A stretch of 64,000 bases of DNA, taken from NCBI GenBank assembly GCA_023454175.1, contig JAEXRW010000003.1:101916-165915 (forward strand), read 5' to 3'. The position numbers and the translations under genes are program-made. Origin of the DNA: Bacillota bacterium (lineage in GTDB: Bacteria; Bacillota; Clostridia; Christensenellales; JAEXRW01). Within the stretch, counting starts at the first letter, position 1. The number at the start of each line of letters is the position of its first letter. Below the pieces are notes generated by a model. It was not told the DNA's origin and made no database searches. It saw only the letters and a list, made by a program, of their open reading frames with translations. Positions 17,158-25,165 of this stretch are shown piece after piece.

Positions 17158-18576
17158 ATGAAGAAATGGATAGTAATAAACAAAGTACTTTTTATAGCTC
17201 TAGTTGTTGTCCTCGTGGGGGCCGCGGCCCTTGCTGCGGTTCTGGCGAGTTGCGTGTCAGATGCCACAGCCACTAGGCAGATCCAAACCGCAGTTGCGGA
17301 AGCTGCCGGGCCCACTGCTCCGGGAGCCTCCCCGTCCTCCTGGAGCGCGCAGGATCTTGGGAGTTTCGTTCAGGGCTTGCAGGAGCGCAGAAGTTCTATT
17401 ATTCCTTCCCTGGACGGTATACTCACCCCACAGGCAAAAAGCTGGGAAAGCATCCATCCTGCCAATTATGAGGACCTGAAAGCCAGGGCGTTTGATAAAG
17501 CTTATACCTTGACAAAAGCACTGTTTGGTTGCGCTATAAATGATAATATAGACTTTTGGTACTATACGGATACCAAAAGGCATCGTAAGGATTTCGTAAA
17601 GGTCGCCGCCAGGGATGATTCGGTCATCTGCGTGCTCTCCGCGGATACGCTGGATCTCATCGAGATCGACTACAGCCTGGCCTTTGTGACGACTTTAAGT
17701 TTGCAGGACTGGGTAGACATGAAAGACACCGGCAAAGGACGGCAGGTTGCAGACGATGTCGCCGCAGTATTTGGCTCGGGTGTGCAGGATATACGCGCGA
17801 TAGGCCTTAGCCGGGGCGGCCAATACATGGTGAGAACCTATAACCTGACTCTTGCCAATGGCAGGTTTGTCAAGATCGCGACATTGAATGACGGGTTGTA
17901 TGCGGTGGGAGTCTATCCGACCCAGGCGTGTATGACAGAAGGCGTCTATTTTGAGGCGGATATCCAGCGTGACCCTTCCGTGGTCCATCTAGTAGCCCCG
18001 CAGAATTTTGCTACCGGGGAGCCGGGTCCGGGCGATATGACAAAGAACGAGGCGCTCACCATGTACCGCAAGTTTCTGGTTCTTGCCAATGGCGCCGGGA
18101 CCTATGCGGATCCCACGGTGGCGTTCTTTTACCGGGACCTTTCCGGTGCGCGCGAGAACTACTGGCACATGTCAGGCGATATGCTGACGGTGGACATCAC
18201 GTCGAAAAGCAAATGGCTGTTGAACCTCAGGTGCAGCGGCCTGTGGAATCCTTCCCTGGACCGGCAGACCAAAGACGGAGACTACTTTGCCAGGGATTAC
18301 GAAGGATACATAAAAAATATCATGAGTACTCTGTATGCCGATCCCGGGGTGGGAGTATCCCCGAATGCATCCGAGGTCGATGGTCACAATTGCACCTATG
18401 ATGCGGCCATGGCCGACAAAACATATTATGAATTCTGCTTTGAGGATGGTAGACTGACCGAAGTCGATTATTTTTACGATTATGATACCTACTTCAGATA
18501 TTGGCTCGTTGGTTGGAAAGCCGATCATACGTTCATCAATACCGTTACGGGTGAGGAATTCATTCCTGAGAATTAA
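17158..18576 (+). CDS. unknown secreted lipoprotein linked to a two-component system
   Basis: 472 residues, not recognised. It begins with a basic tip and a ~22-residue hydrophobic stretch ending in LASC, an acceptable lipobox, then an Ala/Pro/Ser-rich linker. The rest is soluble and rich in Tyr and Asp, with several cell-wall-protein-like beta-type segments (QDIRAIGLSRGGQYMVR, KIATLNDGLYAVGVYP). A GGGAG lies ten bases before the ATG. It follows the kinase by 68 bp on the same strand and is followed by a terminator, so it is probably the third gene of that operon and could be either a sensor accessory or a regulated output. Confidence 0.75.
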   Translation: MKKWIVINKVLFIALVVVLVGAAALAAVLASCVSDATATRQIQTAVAEAAGPTAPGASPSSWSAQDLGSFVQGLQERRSSIIPSLDGILTPQAKSWESIHPANYEDLKARAFDKAYTLTKALFGCAINDNIDFWYYTDTKRHRKDFVKVAARDDSVICVLSADTLDLIEIDYSLAFVTTLSLQDWVDMKDTGKGRQVADDVAAVFGSGVQDIRAIGLSRGGQYMVRTYNLTLANGRFVKIATLNDGLYAVGVYPTQACMTEGVYFEADIQRDPSVVHLVAPQNFATGEPGPGDMTKNEALTMYRKFLVLANGAGTYADPTVAFFYRDLSGARENYWHMSGDMLTVDITSKSKWLLNLRCSGLWNPSLDRQTKDGDYFARDYEGYIKNIMSTLYADPGVGVSPNASEVDGHNCTYDAAMADKTYYEFCFEDGRLTEVDYFYDYDTYFRYWLVGWKADHTFINTVTGEEFIPEN

Positions 18577-18674
18577 GCTGGACTCCTCTCCCCTAAATAT
18601 CGGATAATTGGTGAAGCACCCTATTATAGTTATTGTAAATACGCTGTTCAGAATAGAGCTATGGAGCGCATATT

Positions 18675-18704
18675 AGAAAAGCATCTTGTCATGGATGCTT
18701 TTCT
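18675..18704. terminator. bidirectional terminator between convergent genes
   Basis: A perfect 11-bp stem AGAAAAGCATC / GATGCTTTTCT with an 8-base loop, T-rich on both outgoing sides. It lies between the lipoprotein stop (18576) and the ligase stop (18762). Confidence 0.75.
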
Positions 18705-18761
18705 TGGATACTTCTACCACAATGGGTTATAGTAAACTATATTTGATTAAGGAGTTGACCG

Positions 18762-20501
18762 TTATATTTCTGTACCTTCGAGCGCCAGGTCCTCGGCTGT
18801 GATGCGGGATTTTTCCAGTGAGCTGTACTCTACTTTCCCTACCAATGTCGTAGGCAGCTTATCGCGGAATTCGATGGCGCGCGGCACGCTCCATTTGATC
18901 AGGTGCTTTTGGCAGTGCTTCAGGAGCAGTTTCTTGGTTTCGTCCGTGGCCAGGGCAGGGTCCTCCAGCACGACGTACGCCTTCACGCTCGTCATCTGGT
19001 AGTCGTCCGGCACCCCCACCACGCACGCCCGGAATACGAGTTCGTGCGACTCCAGCACCTGCTCCACCTGCATGGGGTATACGCTCACACCCGATATTTT
19101 AAGCATGCGCTTCACCCTGCTCTTGAAGTACAGGTAGCCGTCCTCGTCCATGTACCCGATATCCCCCGTGTACAGCCACCGTATGCCGTTCTCGTCCGTC
19201 CGGATGGTCTTGCCGGTCTCTTCGGGGTTGTTGATGTACTCGATCATCAGCGTCGGGCCGGAAAGGCAGATCTCGCCTTCGCTTCCATAGGGGAGTTCTT
19301 CCTTTGTGTCCATGTCCACCACCTTGGCCAGCATGTTCGGCATCGGGATGCCGATCGCGCCCTTGCGGTACAGGCCCGGGGGTGTCAGCACGCAGCCCGT
19401 GACGGTCTCGGTCAGGCCGTAGCCCTCCGCCACCTCCACCTTGCTCCCCTGGGCCATGAGCCTTTCGTCAAAACGCACCTTGAGTTCCGGTGAAAGGCTG
19501 TCCCCGCCGCTGTACATCGCCTTCAGGCGGTCGAAGCGTACCTTGGGGAAGTTCTTGTCGCGGAGCATGGCTTCGAACATAGTGGGCACTCCCGCGATGA
19601 AAGTCGGCTGGTGTTTCCGCAGGCTGTCGATGTATATTTTCGTACCGAATTTCGGCTCCAGGAAAAGCGTCCCGCCGTTGCACAGGATCGAATGGATGCA
19701 GATCCCCAGGCCGAAACCGTGGAAGACCGGAAGGATCGCGATGACGCTGTCGTCCTTTGTGAATTTGGCAAAGGGGGCGATGCTCGCCGACAGCGCGTTG
19801 AAATTGTACGATGAAAGCAGGATGCCCTTGGGCATGTTCGTCGTGCCGCCCGAAAAGAGCACGACAGCGCCGTCTTTGGGATCGATGCGCCGCTCGTAGC
19901 AGGATTCGGCGCCTTCGGAAATTTTCAGGAAATCCTTCCAGAATACCACCCTGGGGTCTTCGGGGATCTTGTTCTTCAGCCCCTTGATGATCTTGAAGGC
20001 GACCTTTTTGGTGCCGGGCAGGAAATCCGATATCTTCGTGATGAGGAGCTTTTGGTCCGGCCGGAGGATATCCTTGAACCGGTCGTAGAACATGTCCACC
20101 GCCACGCACCAGGTGCTGTTTGTTTCCTTTACATACTGCGCAAGTTCGCTTGAAGAGTACAGCGGGTGTGTCATCGCCACGCGCGCGCCGATCTTGTTCA
20201 GCGCGTAGAAAAGGAAAAGTGCGTTGGGGATGTTGGGCATCGAGAGCAGCACGCTGTCGCCTGCCTTGATCCCGTATGCCGAGAAGGAGGCGGCGCACCT
20301 GTCAGTCATGGAAAGCAATTGTTTGAACGGGATCTCCGCCCCCATGTAGTCGATAGCGGTTTTTTCGGGATATTTCAGCGCGGTATCCCGCAGCAGTTCA
20401 TACATCGTCTGGTCTGGGATCTCCGTGAATTCCGGGCTGTCCCCGTAGAATTTCAGCCAGGGCTTTTTGACTTTATTCCCTTTATAAATACCGTTTTCCA
20501 T
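18762..20501 (-). CDS. AMP-forming acyl-CoA synthetase family ligase
   Basis: ANL-superfamily adenylating enzyme: it activates a carboxylate as acyl-AMP and usually transfers it to CoA. Motifs in order: the P-loop-like VVLFSGGTTNMPKG, the GYGLTE motif, the hinge Asp in WLYTGDIGYMDEDG, and the FKSRVKRMLKISG segment. Start at ATG 20501, preceded by GAGGCGG; the open frame to 20531 overlaps the upstream gene. It lies 16 bp after the stand-alone E2-type acyltransferase, so the two are probably one functional pair: activation then acyl transfer. The acyl substrate is unknown. Confidence 0.9.
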   Translation of the reverse strand: MENGIYKGNKVKKPWLKFYGDSPEFTEIPDQTMYELLRDTALKYPEKTAIDYMGAEIPFKQLLSMTDRCAASFSAYGIKAGDSVLLSMPNIPNALFLFYALNKIGARVAMTHPLYSSSELAQYVKETNSTWCVAVDMFYDRFKDILRPDQKLLITKISDFLPGTKKVAFKIIKGLKNKIPEDPRVVFWKDFLKISEGAESCYERRIDPKDGAVVLFSGGTTNMPKGILLSSYNFNALSASIAPFAKFTKDDSVIAILPVFHGFGLGICIHSILCNGGTLFLEPKFGTKIYIDSLRKHQPTFIAGVPTMFEAMLRDKNFPKVRFDRLKAMYSGGDSLSPELKVRFDERLMAQGSKVEVAEGYGLTETVTGCVLTPPGLYRKGAIGIPMPNMLAKVVDMDTKEELPYGSEGEICLSGPTLMIEYINNPEETGKTIRTDENGIRWLYTGDIGYMDEDGYLYFKSRVKRMLKISGVSVYPMQVEQVLESHELVFRACVVGVPDDYQMTSVKAYVVLEDPALATDETKKLLLKHCQKHLIKWSVPRAIEFRDKLPTTLVGKVEYSSLEKSRITAEDLALEGTEI

Positions 20502-20517
20502 TTCCGCCGCCTCACAC

Positions 20518-21339
20518 TCACATATTTTCAAGAGATTCCGGGTTCTTCAGGTAGGCTTGGATCAGTTCCAGGGAACGGGCAAAGTAAAACCCGTCCGCGA
20601 TCCGCTCGTCAAGCGTGACCTTCACCTCAACCATTTTCCGGGAAGTCAGTGTTCCGTCTTCCAGCGCCACGGGTTTGTACCCGATTTTGCCGATGGCGAT
20701 GAACATGGAGCAGTTGCCCCATTCGAAGAGGTGGTGGAAAGGTGCTTCGATGCCGATGCTCCCAAGGTTGGCGATATACGCGCTGCAGCGCAGCGGGTCC
20801 ACATCTGTGAACATTCTGGGCATGTTGAAATAAAAATCCGTCCAGCGCAGGTAGGCGAATAGCAGGCGCAGTATGAAACGCGGCATTTTCATCAGCGTTT
20901 CGATCACCTTGTCGTCGTCTTTTTTTACCGCATCGGATTTTGCCGTTTTGATGTCCCGTTTGAGTTTGTCTATGACGTCCTCGAATGTCGTCTTCTCGTT
21001 GAATGTGAGTGCGACGTTTGTCTCCTCACTCTGGTCAGAAGCCGCCTTCTTGGCGATGAAGGAGATCTTGATGTCATTGCGCTGGTAGAGTTTCCTGCCC
21101 GATATGAAGCGGTTGAGGTGCGGGCGTTCCTTGAGTAGTTTTACGATGGAAGCTACAAACAGCTGGAAGAATTTGAGTTCGATGCCCTCGGTTTTCTTTT
21201 TCTCGATGTAATCGAGGAGGTTTTCCACATCCAGCGATGTGTTGAAATAAACGAGGGATTCCGTCCTGCTGCGCATCATATACGGAAACATTGCATTCAG
21301 TGGATGCACCTTTACGACGCGCCCGTCTCTTTTTGCCAT
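20518..21339 (-). CDS. stand-alone E2-type (2-oxoacid dehydrogenase/CAT-fold) acyltransferase, catalytic His replaced
   Basis: A 273-residue protein with the fold pattern of the catalytic domain of dihydrolipoamide acyltransferases (NAMFPYMMRSRTESLVYF, then FFQLFVASIVKLLKERPHLN). It has no lipoyl or subunit-binding domain. At the end, where E2 enzymes carry the DHRxxDG-type catalytic motif, this protein reads LDERIADG: Glu in place of the active-site His, checked on the DNA (GACGAGCGG). Start ATG at 21339 has AAAGG upstream. It is therefore either an altered acyltransferase, a binding protein, or uses other residues. Paired with the downstream ligase. Confidence 0.82.
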   Translation of the reverse strand: MAKRDGRVVKVHPLNAMFPYMMRSRTESLVYFNTSLDVENLLDYIEKKKTEGIELKFFQLFVASIVKLLKERPHLNRFISGRKLYQRNDIKISFIAKKAASDQSEETNVALTFNEKTTFEDVIDKLKRDIKTAKSDAVKKDDDKVIETLMKMPRFILRLLFAYLRWTDFYFNMPRMFTDVDPLRCSAYIANLGSIGIEAPFHHLFEWGNCSMFIAIGKIGYKPVALEDGTLTSRKMVEVKVTLDERIADGFYFARSLELIQAYLKNPESLENM

Positions 21340-21378
21340 ATTTTTACCTTTCAAATATAAAAAAGAATGATTACATTC

Positions 21379-21409
21379 ACAATATAGCGTATATTGTATC
21401 AACATGCAA
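21379..21409 (-). promoter_or_regulatory. promoter with a perfect palindrome over the -10
   Basis: On the minus strand TTGCAT (21404-21409), 17-base spacer, TATATT (21381-21386). The palindrome ACAATATA-gcg-TATATTGT (21379-21397) covers the -10 and part of the spacer, a typical repressor site. A second inverted repeat, 10-bp arms AATTAAAAGC / GCTTTTAATT, lies just upstream near 21408-21438. Confidence 0.5.
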
Positions 21410-21629
21410 TTAAAAGCAGGTTTATGTGGCTTTTAATTTGCTATATGTACGGTAAGGTTTTGGCATTCAAATCAAATTTGCCGGAGTGGTTCTGTTTGAA
21501 TGTAGATTGAATCATATTTTATATCTTTTATTATATAGCTGTTTTTTGATGAACATCAGTATAGGCATTGGATGCCTTGAAAACGAGACATACAATGCAG
21601 CTTTTATCTGTTGGATTCATACCGGCGCA

Positions 21630-23048
21630 TTACTCCTCGCCTTTCCGGATTAAGCTGAGTGCATGATCCTTGACTGTGTCTTTGTCGCCGATCATATCTT
21701 GTATGGTGGGTATGATGGTGTGATCCGGCATCGTGCCCCTGCCTGTTGGTTTGCCCGGTATCGCCACCCCGTACACCTGTGTGGCGCACTGGAAAGAAAA
21801 ACCGGTATTTTTCAGCAATATGTTTTGCGCCATGGACATGCAGGTACCCCCGCCCCCTGTTTCCTCGCCGATAAAGGTCGCGATTTTGTGGTATTTGAGC
21901 AGCGCGCAGAAAAATCCTGTGGATGAGTTGCACCCTCCGTTGATCAGGACATATACTTTTCCCTTGAATGCGTTTGCAGCCGGTGCTACCGGCTTTTCCA
22001 GCAGGATATAGGATTCTCCGTATTTTCCCGACATGAAAGGTACCGCTTTTCGTGTCAGGTATGAGAAAAGGTACGCCGCGCGCTCCGGCTCTCCGCCCCA
22101 GTTGTCCCGTACGTCGATGATGAGGTTCTGGATCTTCTTTTCCGCCAGGGTTTTGAAAAAAGTATCCATGAAACTGTCGAATTCGTTGCTTGCGCCAAAG
22201 GATTTGACAGTCAGCACCGCATATTTATCCTGGAATTCCTGGTCCAGCAATGTCACCTTGCGTTCCTGAAATGGGATAAAGCTCTTGAGCGTTTTTGTCA
22301 GCTGCGCTTTCTCCACCGCAGGAAGTGCAGCTGTTTTGATTTCCCCGGTCCCGGCATCTTTGTACTGGATCGCGAAATTTTCGGGTGTTTCTGCAAAGAG
22401 GTAATACATTTCCGCAAATCCCAGGTTGATAAACCTCAGTTTTTCTGTCTCGTTGGCGCCGTCCCCCTGGAGGTTTTTCATAAAGGATTGGATCAGGTCC
22501 GGGATCTTTTTACCATTGATGCTCACCACTTCCACCCCGGCCTGGAGGTCTGATGGGAAAAAACTCTCGTATACATACGCCCTGCCCTTGATGATTTGGA
22601 TCCCCGCCGGCAGGAACTTGCCCTTTTCATTCATATAGTTTACCAGGTTTGTCGGGGTGCTGATCACGGTGTGATGGCACCGGATCGCGGCATTTACAGG
22701 CGCGAGTACCCGGTAAAACTCCGCTTCGTTCATGCCGTCCTTGATCAGCCCATACTGCGTTTTGAATGCTTGTTCCAGTTCTTTTTTATCCGTATAGAGC
22801 TTGGGATGTGTCGATTCGATCACTGCCTGTAATTGCTTGAAGTCCTCCTGCATCTGTGCCAGTGAAAATGTCCGCAGAACGATATCCTCAGGAGTAGGCG
22901 TTGGGCTGGTTGGTGCAGGAATACTTTCCTGCGGTTCAGCAGTTTTTACGGGGCTCGCGCTCGGTAAAGTCTGTACGGCTTGCCCGGTGCATCCGGTTAT
23001 AGCCGCCAAGAGGAAGAAGCACAGCAGCAGTGTCATCATTTTTCTCAT
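21630..23048 (-). CDS. S41-family (C-terminal processing protease-like) lipoprotein
   Basis: 472 residues from ATG 23048, which follows AGGAGG by 8 bases. The signal peptide MRKMMTLLLCFFLLA ends in the lipobox ITGC and is followed by a Pro/Thr/Ser linker. A PDZ-like part (LQAGVEVVSINGKKI) precedes the S41 core: IDVRDNWGGEPERAAYL, then the nucleophile region INGGCNSSTGFF and GEETGGGG. It acts outside the membrane as a serine peptidase. No partner gene is apparent: the next genes downstream are about 290 bp away behind their own promoter. Substrate unknown. Confidence 0.88.
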   Translation of the reverse strand: MRKMMTLLLCFFLLAAITGCTGQAVQTLPSASPVKTAEPQESIPAPTSPTPTPEDIVLRTFSLAQMQEDFKQLQAVIESTHPKLYTDKKELEQAFKTQYGLIKDGMNEAEFYRVLAPVNAAIRCHHTVISTPTNLVNYMNEKGKFLPAGIQIIKGRAYVYESFFPSDLQAGVEVVSINGKKIPDLIQSFMKNLQGDGANETEKLRFINLGFAEMYYLFAETPENFAIQYKDAGTGEIKTAALPAVEKAQLTKTLKSFIPFQERKVTLLDQEFQDKYAVLTVKSFGASNEFDSFMDTFFKTLAEKKIQNLIIDVRDNWGGEPERAAYLFSYLTRKAVPFMSGKYGESYILLEKPVAPAANAFKGKVYVLINGGCNSSTGFFCALLKYHKIATFIGEETGGGGTCMSMAQNILLKNTGFSFQCATQVYGVAIPGKPTGRGTMPDHTIIPTIQDMIGDKDTVKDHALSLIRKGEE

Positions 23049-23149
23049 TTTCCCGGCCTCCTTTTGATCAGCAAACACAGGTTTGAATCTGCAGGATCAG
23101 AACCAGTATCCAAATAAAAAGGGGCATGGTTTACATGCTCCCTTTTGTG

Positions 23150-23791
23150 CTATTTTTTCTGCCCGTATCCCTTGTGTATTTCCACCGCGTTATCCACCTG
23201 TTCCGGCGTCATCAGCGTGATGTTCCCCGCTGCCCTGGCAGCTAGGTACGTCTTCGCTGCATCTTCCATGTACACCGCCGCATACAGGGCGTCCTTCAAG
23301 GTCGGTCCCACGGTCACCACCCCGTGGTGCTTCAATATGACGGCGCGCTTCCCGTTGATATGGTTTACCGTCTGGATCCCCATCTCCAGGCTCGCAGGGG
23401 AGCTGTATGGGGCGACGCTCACTTCTCCCAGCGTCACATTGGCCAGCGTCGTCACCGCCACCGGGAAGACGTCCCCGATGAGCCCCACCGCCGTGGCGTA
23501 AGGCTGGTGCGTGTGGATGATGGCGTTGACCTCGGGCATGTTCTGGTAGATATGAAGCAGGGCGGCGGTGTCCGAGGATTCGCGTAGCGTCCCTTCGATG
23601 CGTTCCCCCTTGGGTCCCAGTACGATCAGGTCCTTTTCCTCCATCCCCTCGTACATCATGCCCGAAGGCGTTACGATGATCTCCCCGCTCTTTTTCCGCA
23701 CGCTCACGTTGCCCCCCGCGAGGCTGATGAGCCTGTAGTACTTCATCTCCAGTGCGGTATGAATGATCTCTCTTTTGTCCTGTTCAAACAT
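23150..23791 (-). CDS. class II aldolase / pentulose-5-phosphate 4-epimerase family
   Basis: 213 residues of the FucA/AraD family, zinc-dependent enzymes that cleave fuculose- or rhamnulose-1-phosphate or epimerise L-ribulose-5-phosphate at C4. Visible: AGGNVSVR phosphate-binding start, PSGM, the SSDTAALLHIY segment, the zinc His pair in IIHTHQPYATAVG and the third His in ILKHHGVV. Length and AGGNVS favour a FucA-like member, the ending GYGQKK recalls 4-epimerases, so the choice stays open. The SorC gene lies upstream on the same strand and probably shares its promoter. With the kinase and 3-epimerase nearby, a 4-epimerase role would close a pentulose route to xylulose-5-phosphate. Confidence 0.88.
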   Translation of the reverse strand: MFEQDKREIIHTALEMKYYRLISLAGGNVSVRKKSGEIIVTPSGMMYEGMEEKDLIVLGPKGERIEGTLRESSDTAALLHIYQNMPEVNAIIHTHQPYATAVGLIGDVFPVAVTTLANVTLGEVSVAPYSSPASLEMGIQTVNHINGKRAVILKHHGVVTVGPTLKDALYAAVYMEDAAKTYLAARAAGNITLMTPEQVDNAVEIHKGYGQKK

Positions 23792-23989
23792 GGATTGTAT
23801 CCCCCTAGATATAAAATGATTGCGGTATGATGGTCCTATTTTCGGTCATGGTCGACATTCGTCATCACATATGTTTATCATGTAAATGCAGCCCGCCCTT
23901 CCACAGTCTTGCGGTTTCCTTCGTCCTCATGGGATGCTGGTTGCATTCGGATCTTTGTAGACAGGGTCGTTCCGTGTTATGGGGTTCTG

Positions 23990-24949
23990 TCAGGTCGATG
24001 CGATGTCCAGTACGTTCCTCGCTGTATTTTCATCGGTGATGAACATGCCGATGGTCTTCGTTCGTAATGCGCCCAGGATGGAGAGCACCTTGTGGTTGCC
24101 CGAGGCGATGCAGATGATCTCCTTGGCATTGCGCAGGTCTTGTTCGCCGATCCCCATGACCCGGTTATTGTAGTCGTTGTTGAGGAATTCGCCGTGTATG
24201 TTGAAACGCCTCGCGCAGATGTCGCCCACGCTGCGTTCAGGATGTTTTTCAAATTCGGGTTTCATCATATATGGATCAAACGTGGTCTTGCTGTTGTAAT
24301 ACTCGGGCGGCGCGCCTACGCTCACGATGCCGATATCCAGGTTCGCCCAGCTTTTGAGGATCTCCTTCATGTAGATGCTCTTCATATAGTGTTCCTTGTC
24401 ATCTATGCTTTCGGCCAGTGCAGGGGCATAGATGAAGGATGGAGTCCCCTGTACCTTTTCAGCCAGGATGCGGACCATTTCATTGAGCTGGTACTCCGAT
24501 GAGATACGGTTCGTGCCCCCGATCAGCGGTACGACTTTGATATCGTACAGGTTGCTGATATTGCGGAAGGCCCCCATGCATTCATAGCAGGTGGAGCCCC
24601 ACGCGACGCCCAGCGTGATATGGCTTTTCAGTTCCTTCTCCGCGATAAAGGCGCCCTGCGTGGCGACGATCTTTGTCAGCACCTTTACATTGGTGATGCT
24701 TGTAGGCACCACGAAGCACTTTGCCACACCAAAAACGCTTTTGAATTTCTTGGAGAGCTCATCGTTGTTGACCTGGGGGTTTTTCACCTGTATCTCCACG
24801 ATGCCGAATTCCCGTGCTTCCGACAGGATCATCGAGATGGACGAGCGGGATATCCCGATCTGCTTTGCGATCTGTTCCTGCGTAAAATCGTCACAATAAT
24901 ACATCTGGGCTACCTGGACCATGATCTGGATGTCATACCTCGGCTCCAT
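23990..24949 (-). CDS. SorC-family sugar-responsive transcriptional regulator
   Basis: 319 residues. The N-terminal helix-turn-helix (FTQEQIAKQIGISRSSISMIL) is followed by a ligand-binding domain of the phosphosugar-isomerase-like type, with LGVAWGSTCYECM and the C-terminal ICIASGNHKVLSILGAL. Such proteins are usually tetrameric repressors or activators released by a phosphorylated sugar. ATG at 24949 is preceded by AGGGGGTG. A strong promoter lies directly upstream. The aldolase gene follows 200 bp downstream; the kinase gene lies just upstream on the same strand. Likely regulator of this catabolic set. Confidence 0.92.
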   Translation of the reverse strand: MEPRYDIQIMVQVAQMYYCDDFTQEQIAKQIGISRSSISMILSEAREFGIVEIQVKNPQVNNDELSKKFKSVFGVAKCFVVPTSITNVKVLTKIVATQGAFIAEKELKSHITLGVAWGSTCYECMGAFRNISNLYDIKVVPLIGGTNRISSEYQLNEMVRILAEKVQGTPSFIYAPALAESIDDKEHYMKSIYMKEILKSWANLDIGIVSVGAPPEYYNSKTTFDPYMMKPEFEKHPERSVGDICARRFNIHGEFLNNDYNNRVMGIGEQDLRNAKEIICIASGNHKVLSILGALRTKTIGMFITDENTARNVLDIAST

Positions 24950-24981
24950 CGACCGGCACCCCCTGCTGTTTCATAAATGAG

Positions 24982-25010
24982 ATTATACGTTCTTCATCCC
25001 TTTTCGTCAA
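24982..25010 (-). promoter_or_regulatory. strong sigma-A-type promoter of the SorC gene
   Basis: TTGACG (25005-25010), a 17-base spacer and TATAAT (24982-24987) on the minus strand; expected start near 24975, ~26 bases before the ATG. Confidence 0.75.
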
Positions 25011-25165
25011 CTTTTACCATTCCCGTATAACGCAGTCGGATCCCTTCAGTCTCACCCGCCCCGGACGGTGCCCAGCGCAATGATGATGCCGCTGCTCAAC
25101 CGGCGCCGACGCCTCCGCCATCAGGTCGCCGCCCGTATCGATTCATGCAGCCGCTCCGCAGCAGG

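Noticed and set aside
21408..21444. Terminator for the S41 peptidase gene
   Set aside because: The hairpin is about 190 bp past the stop, has no T-run and lies upstream of the next promoter; an operator is as likely.
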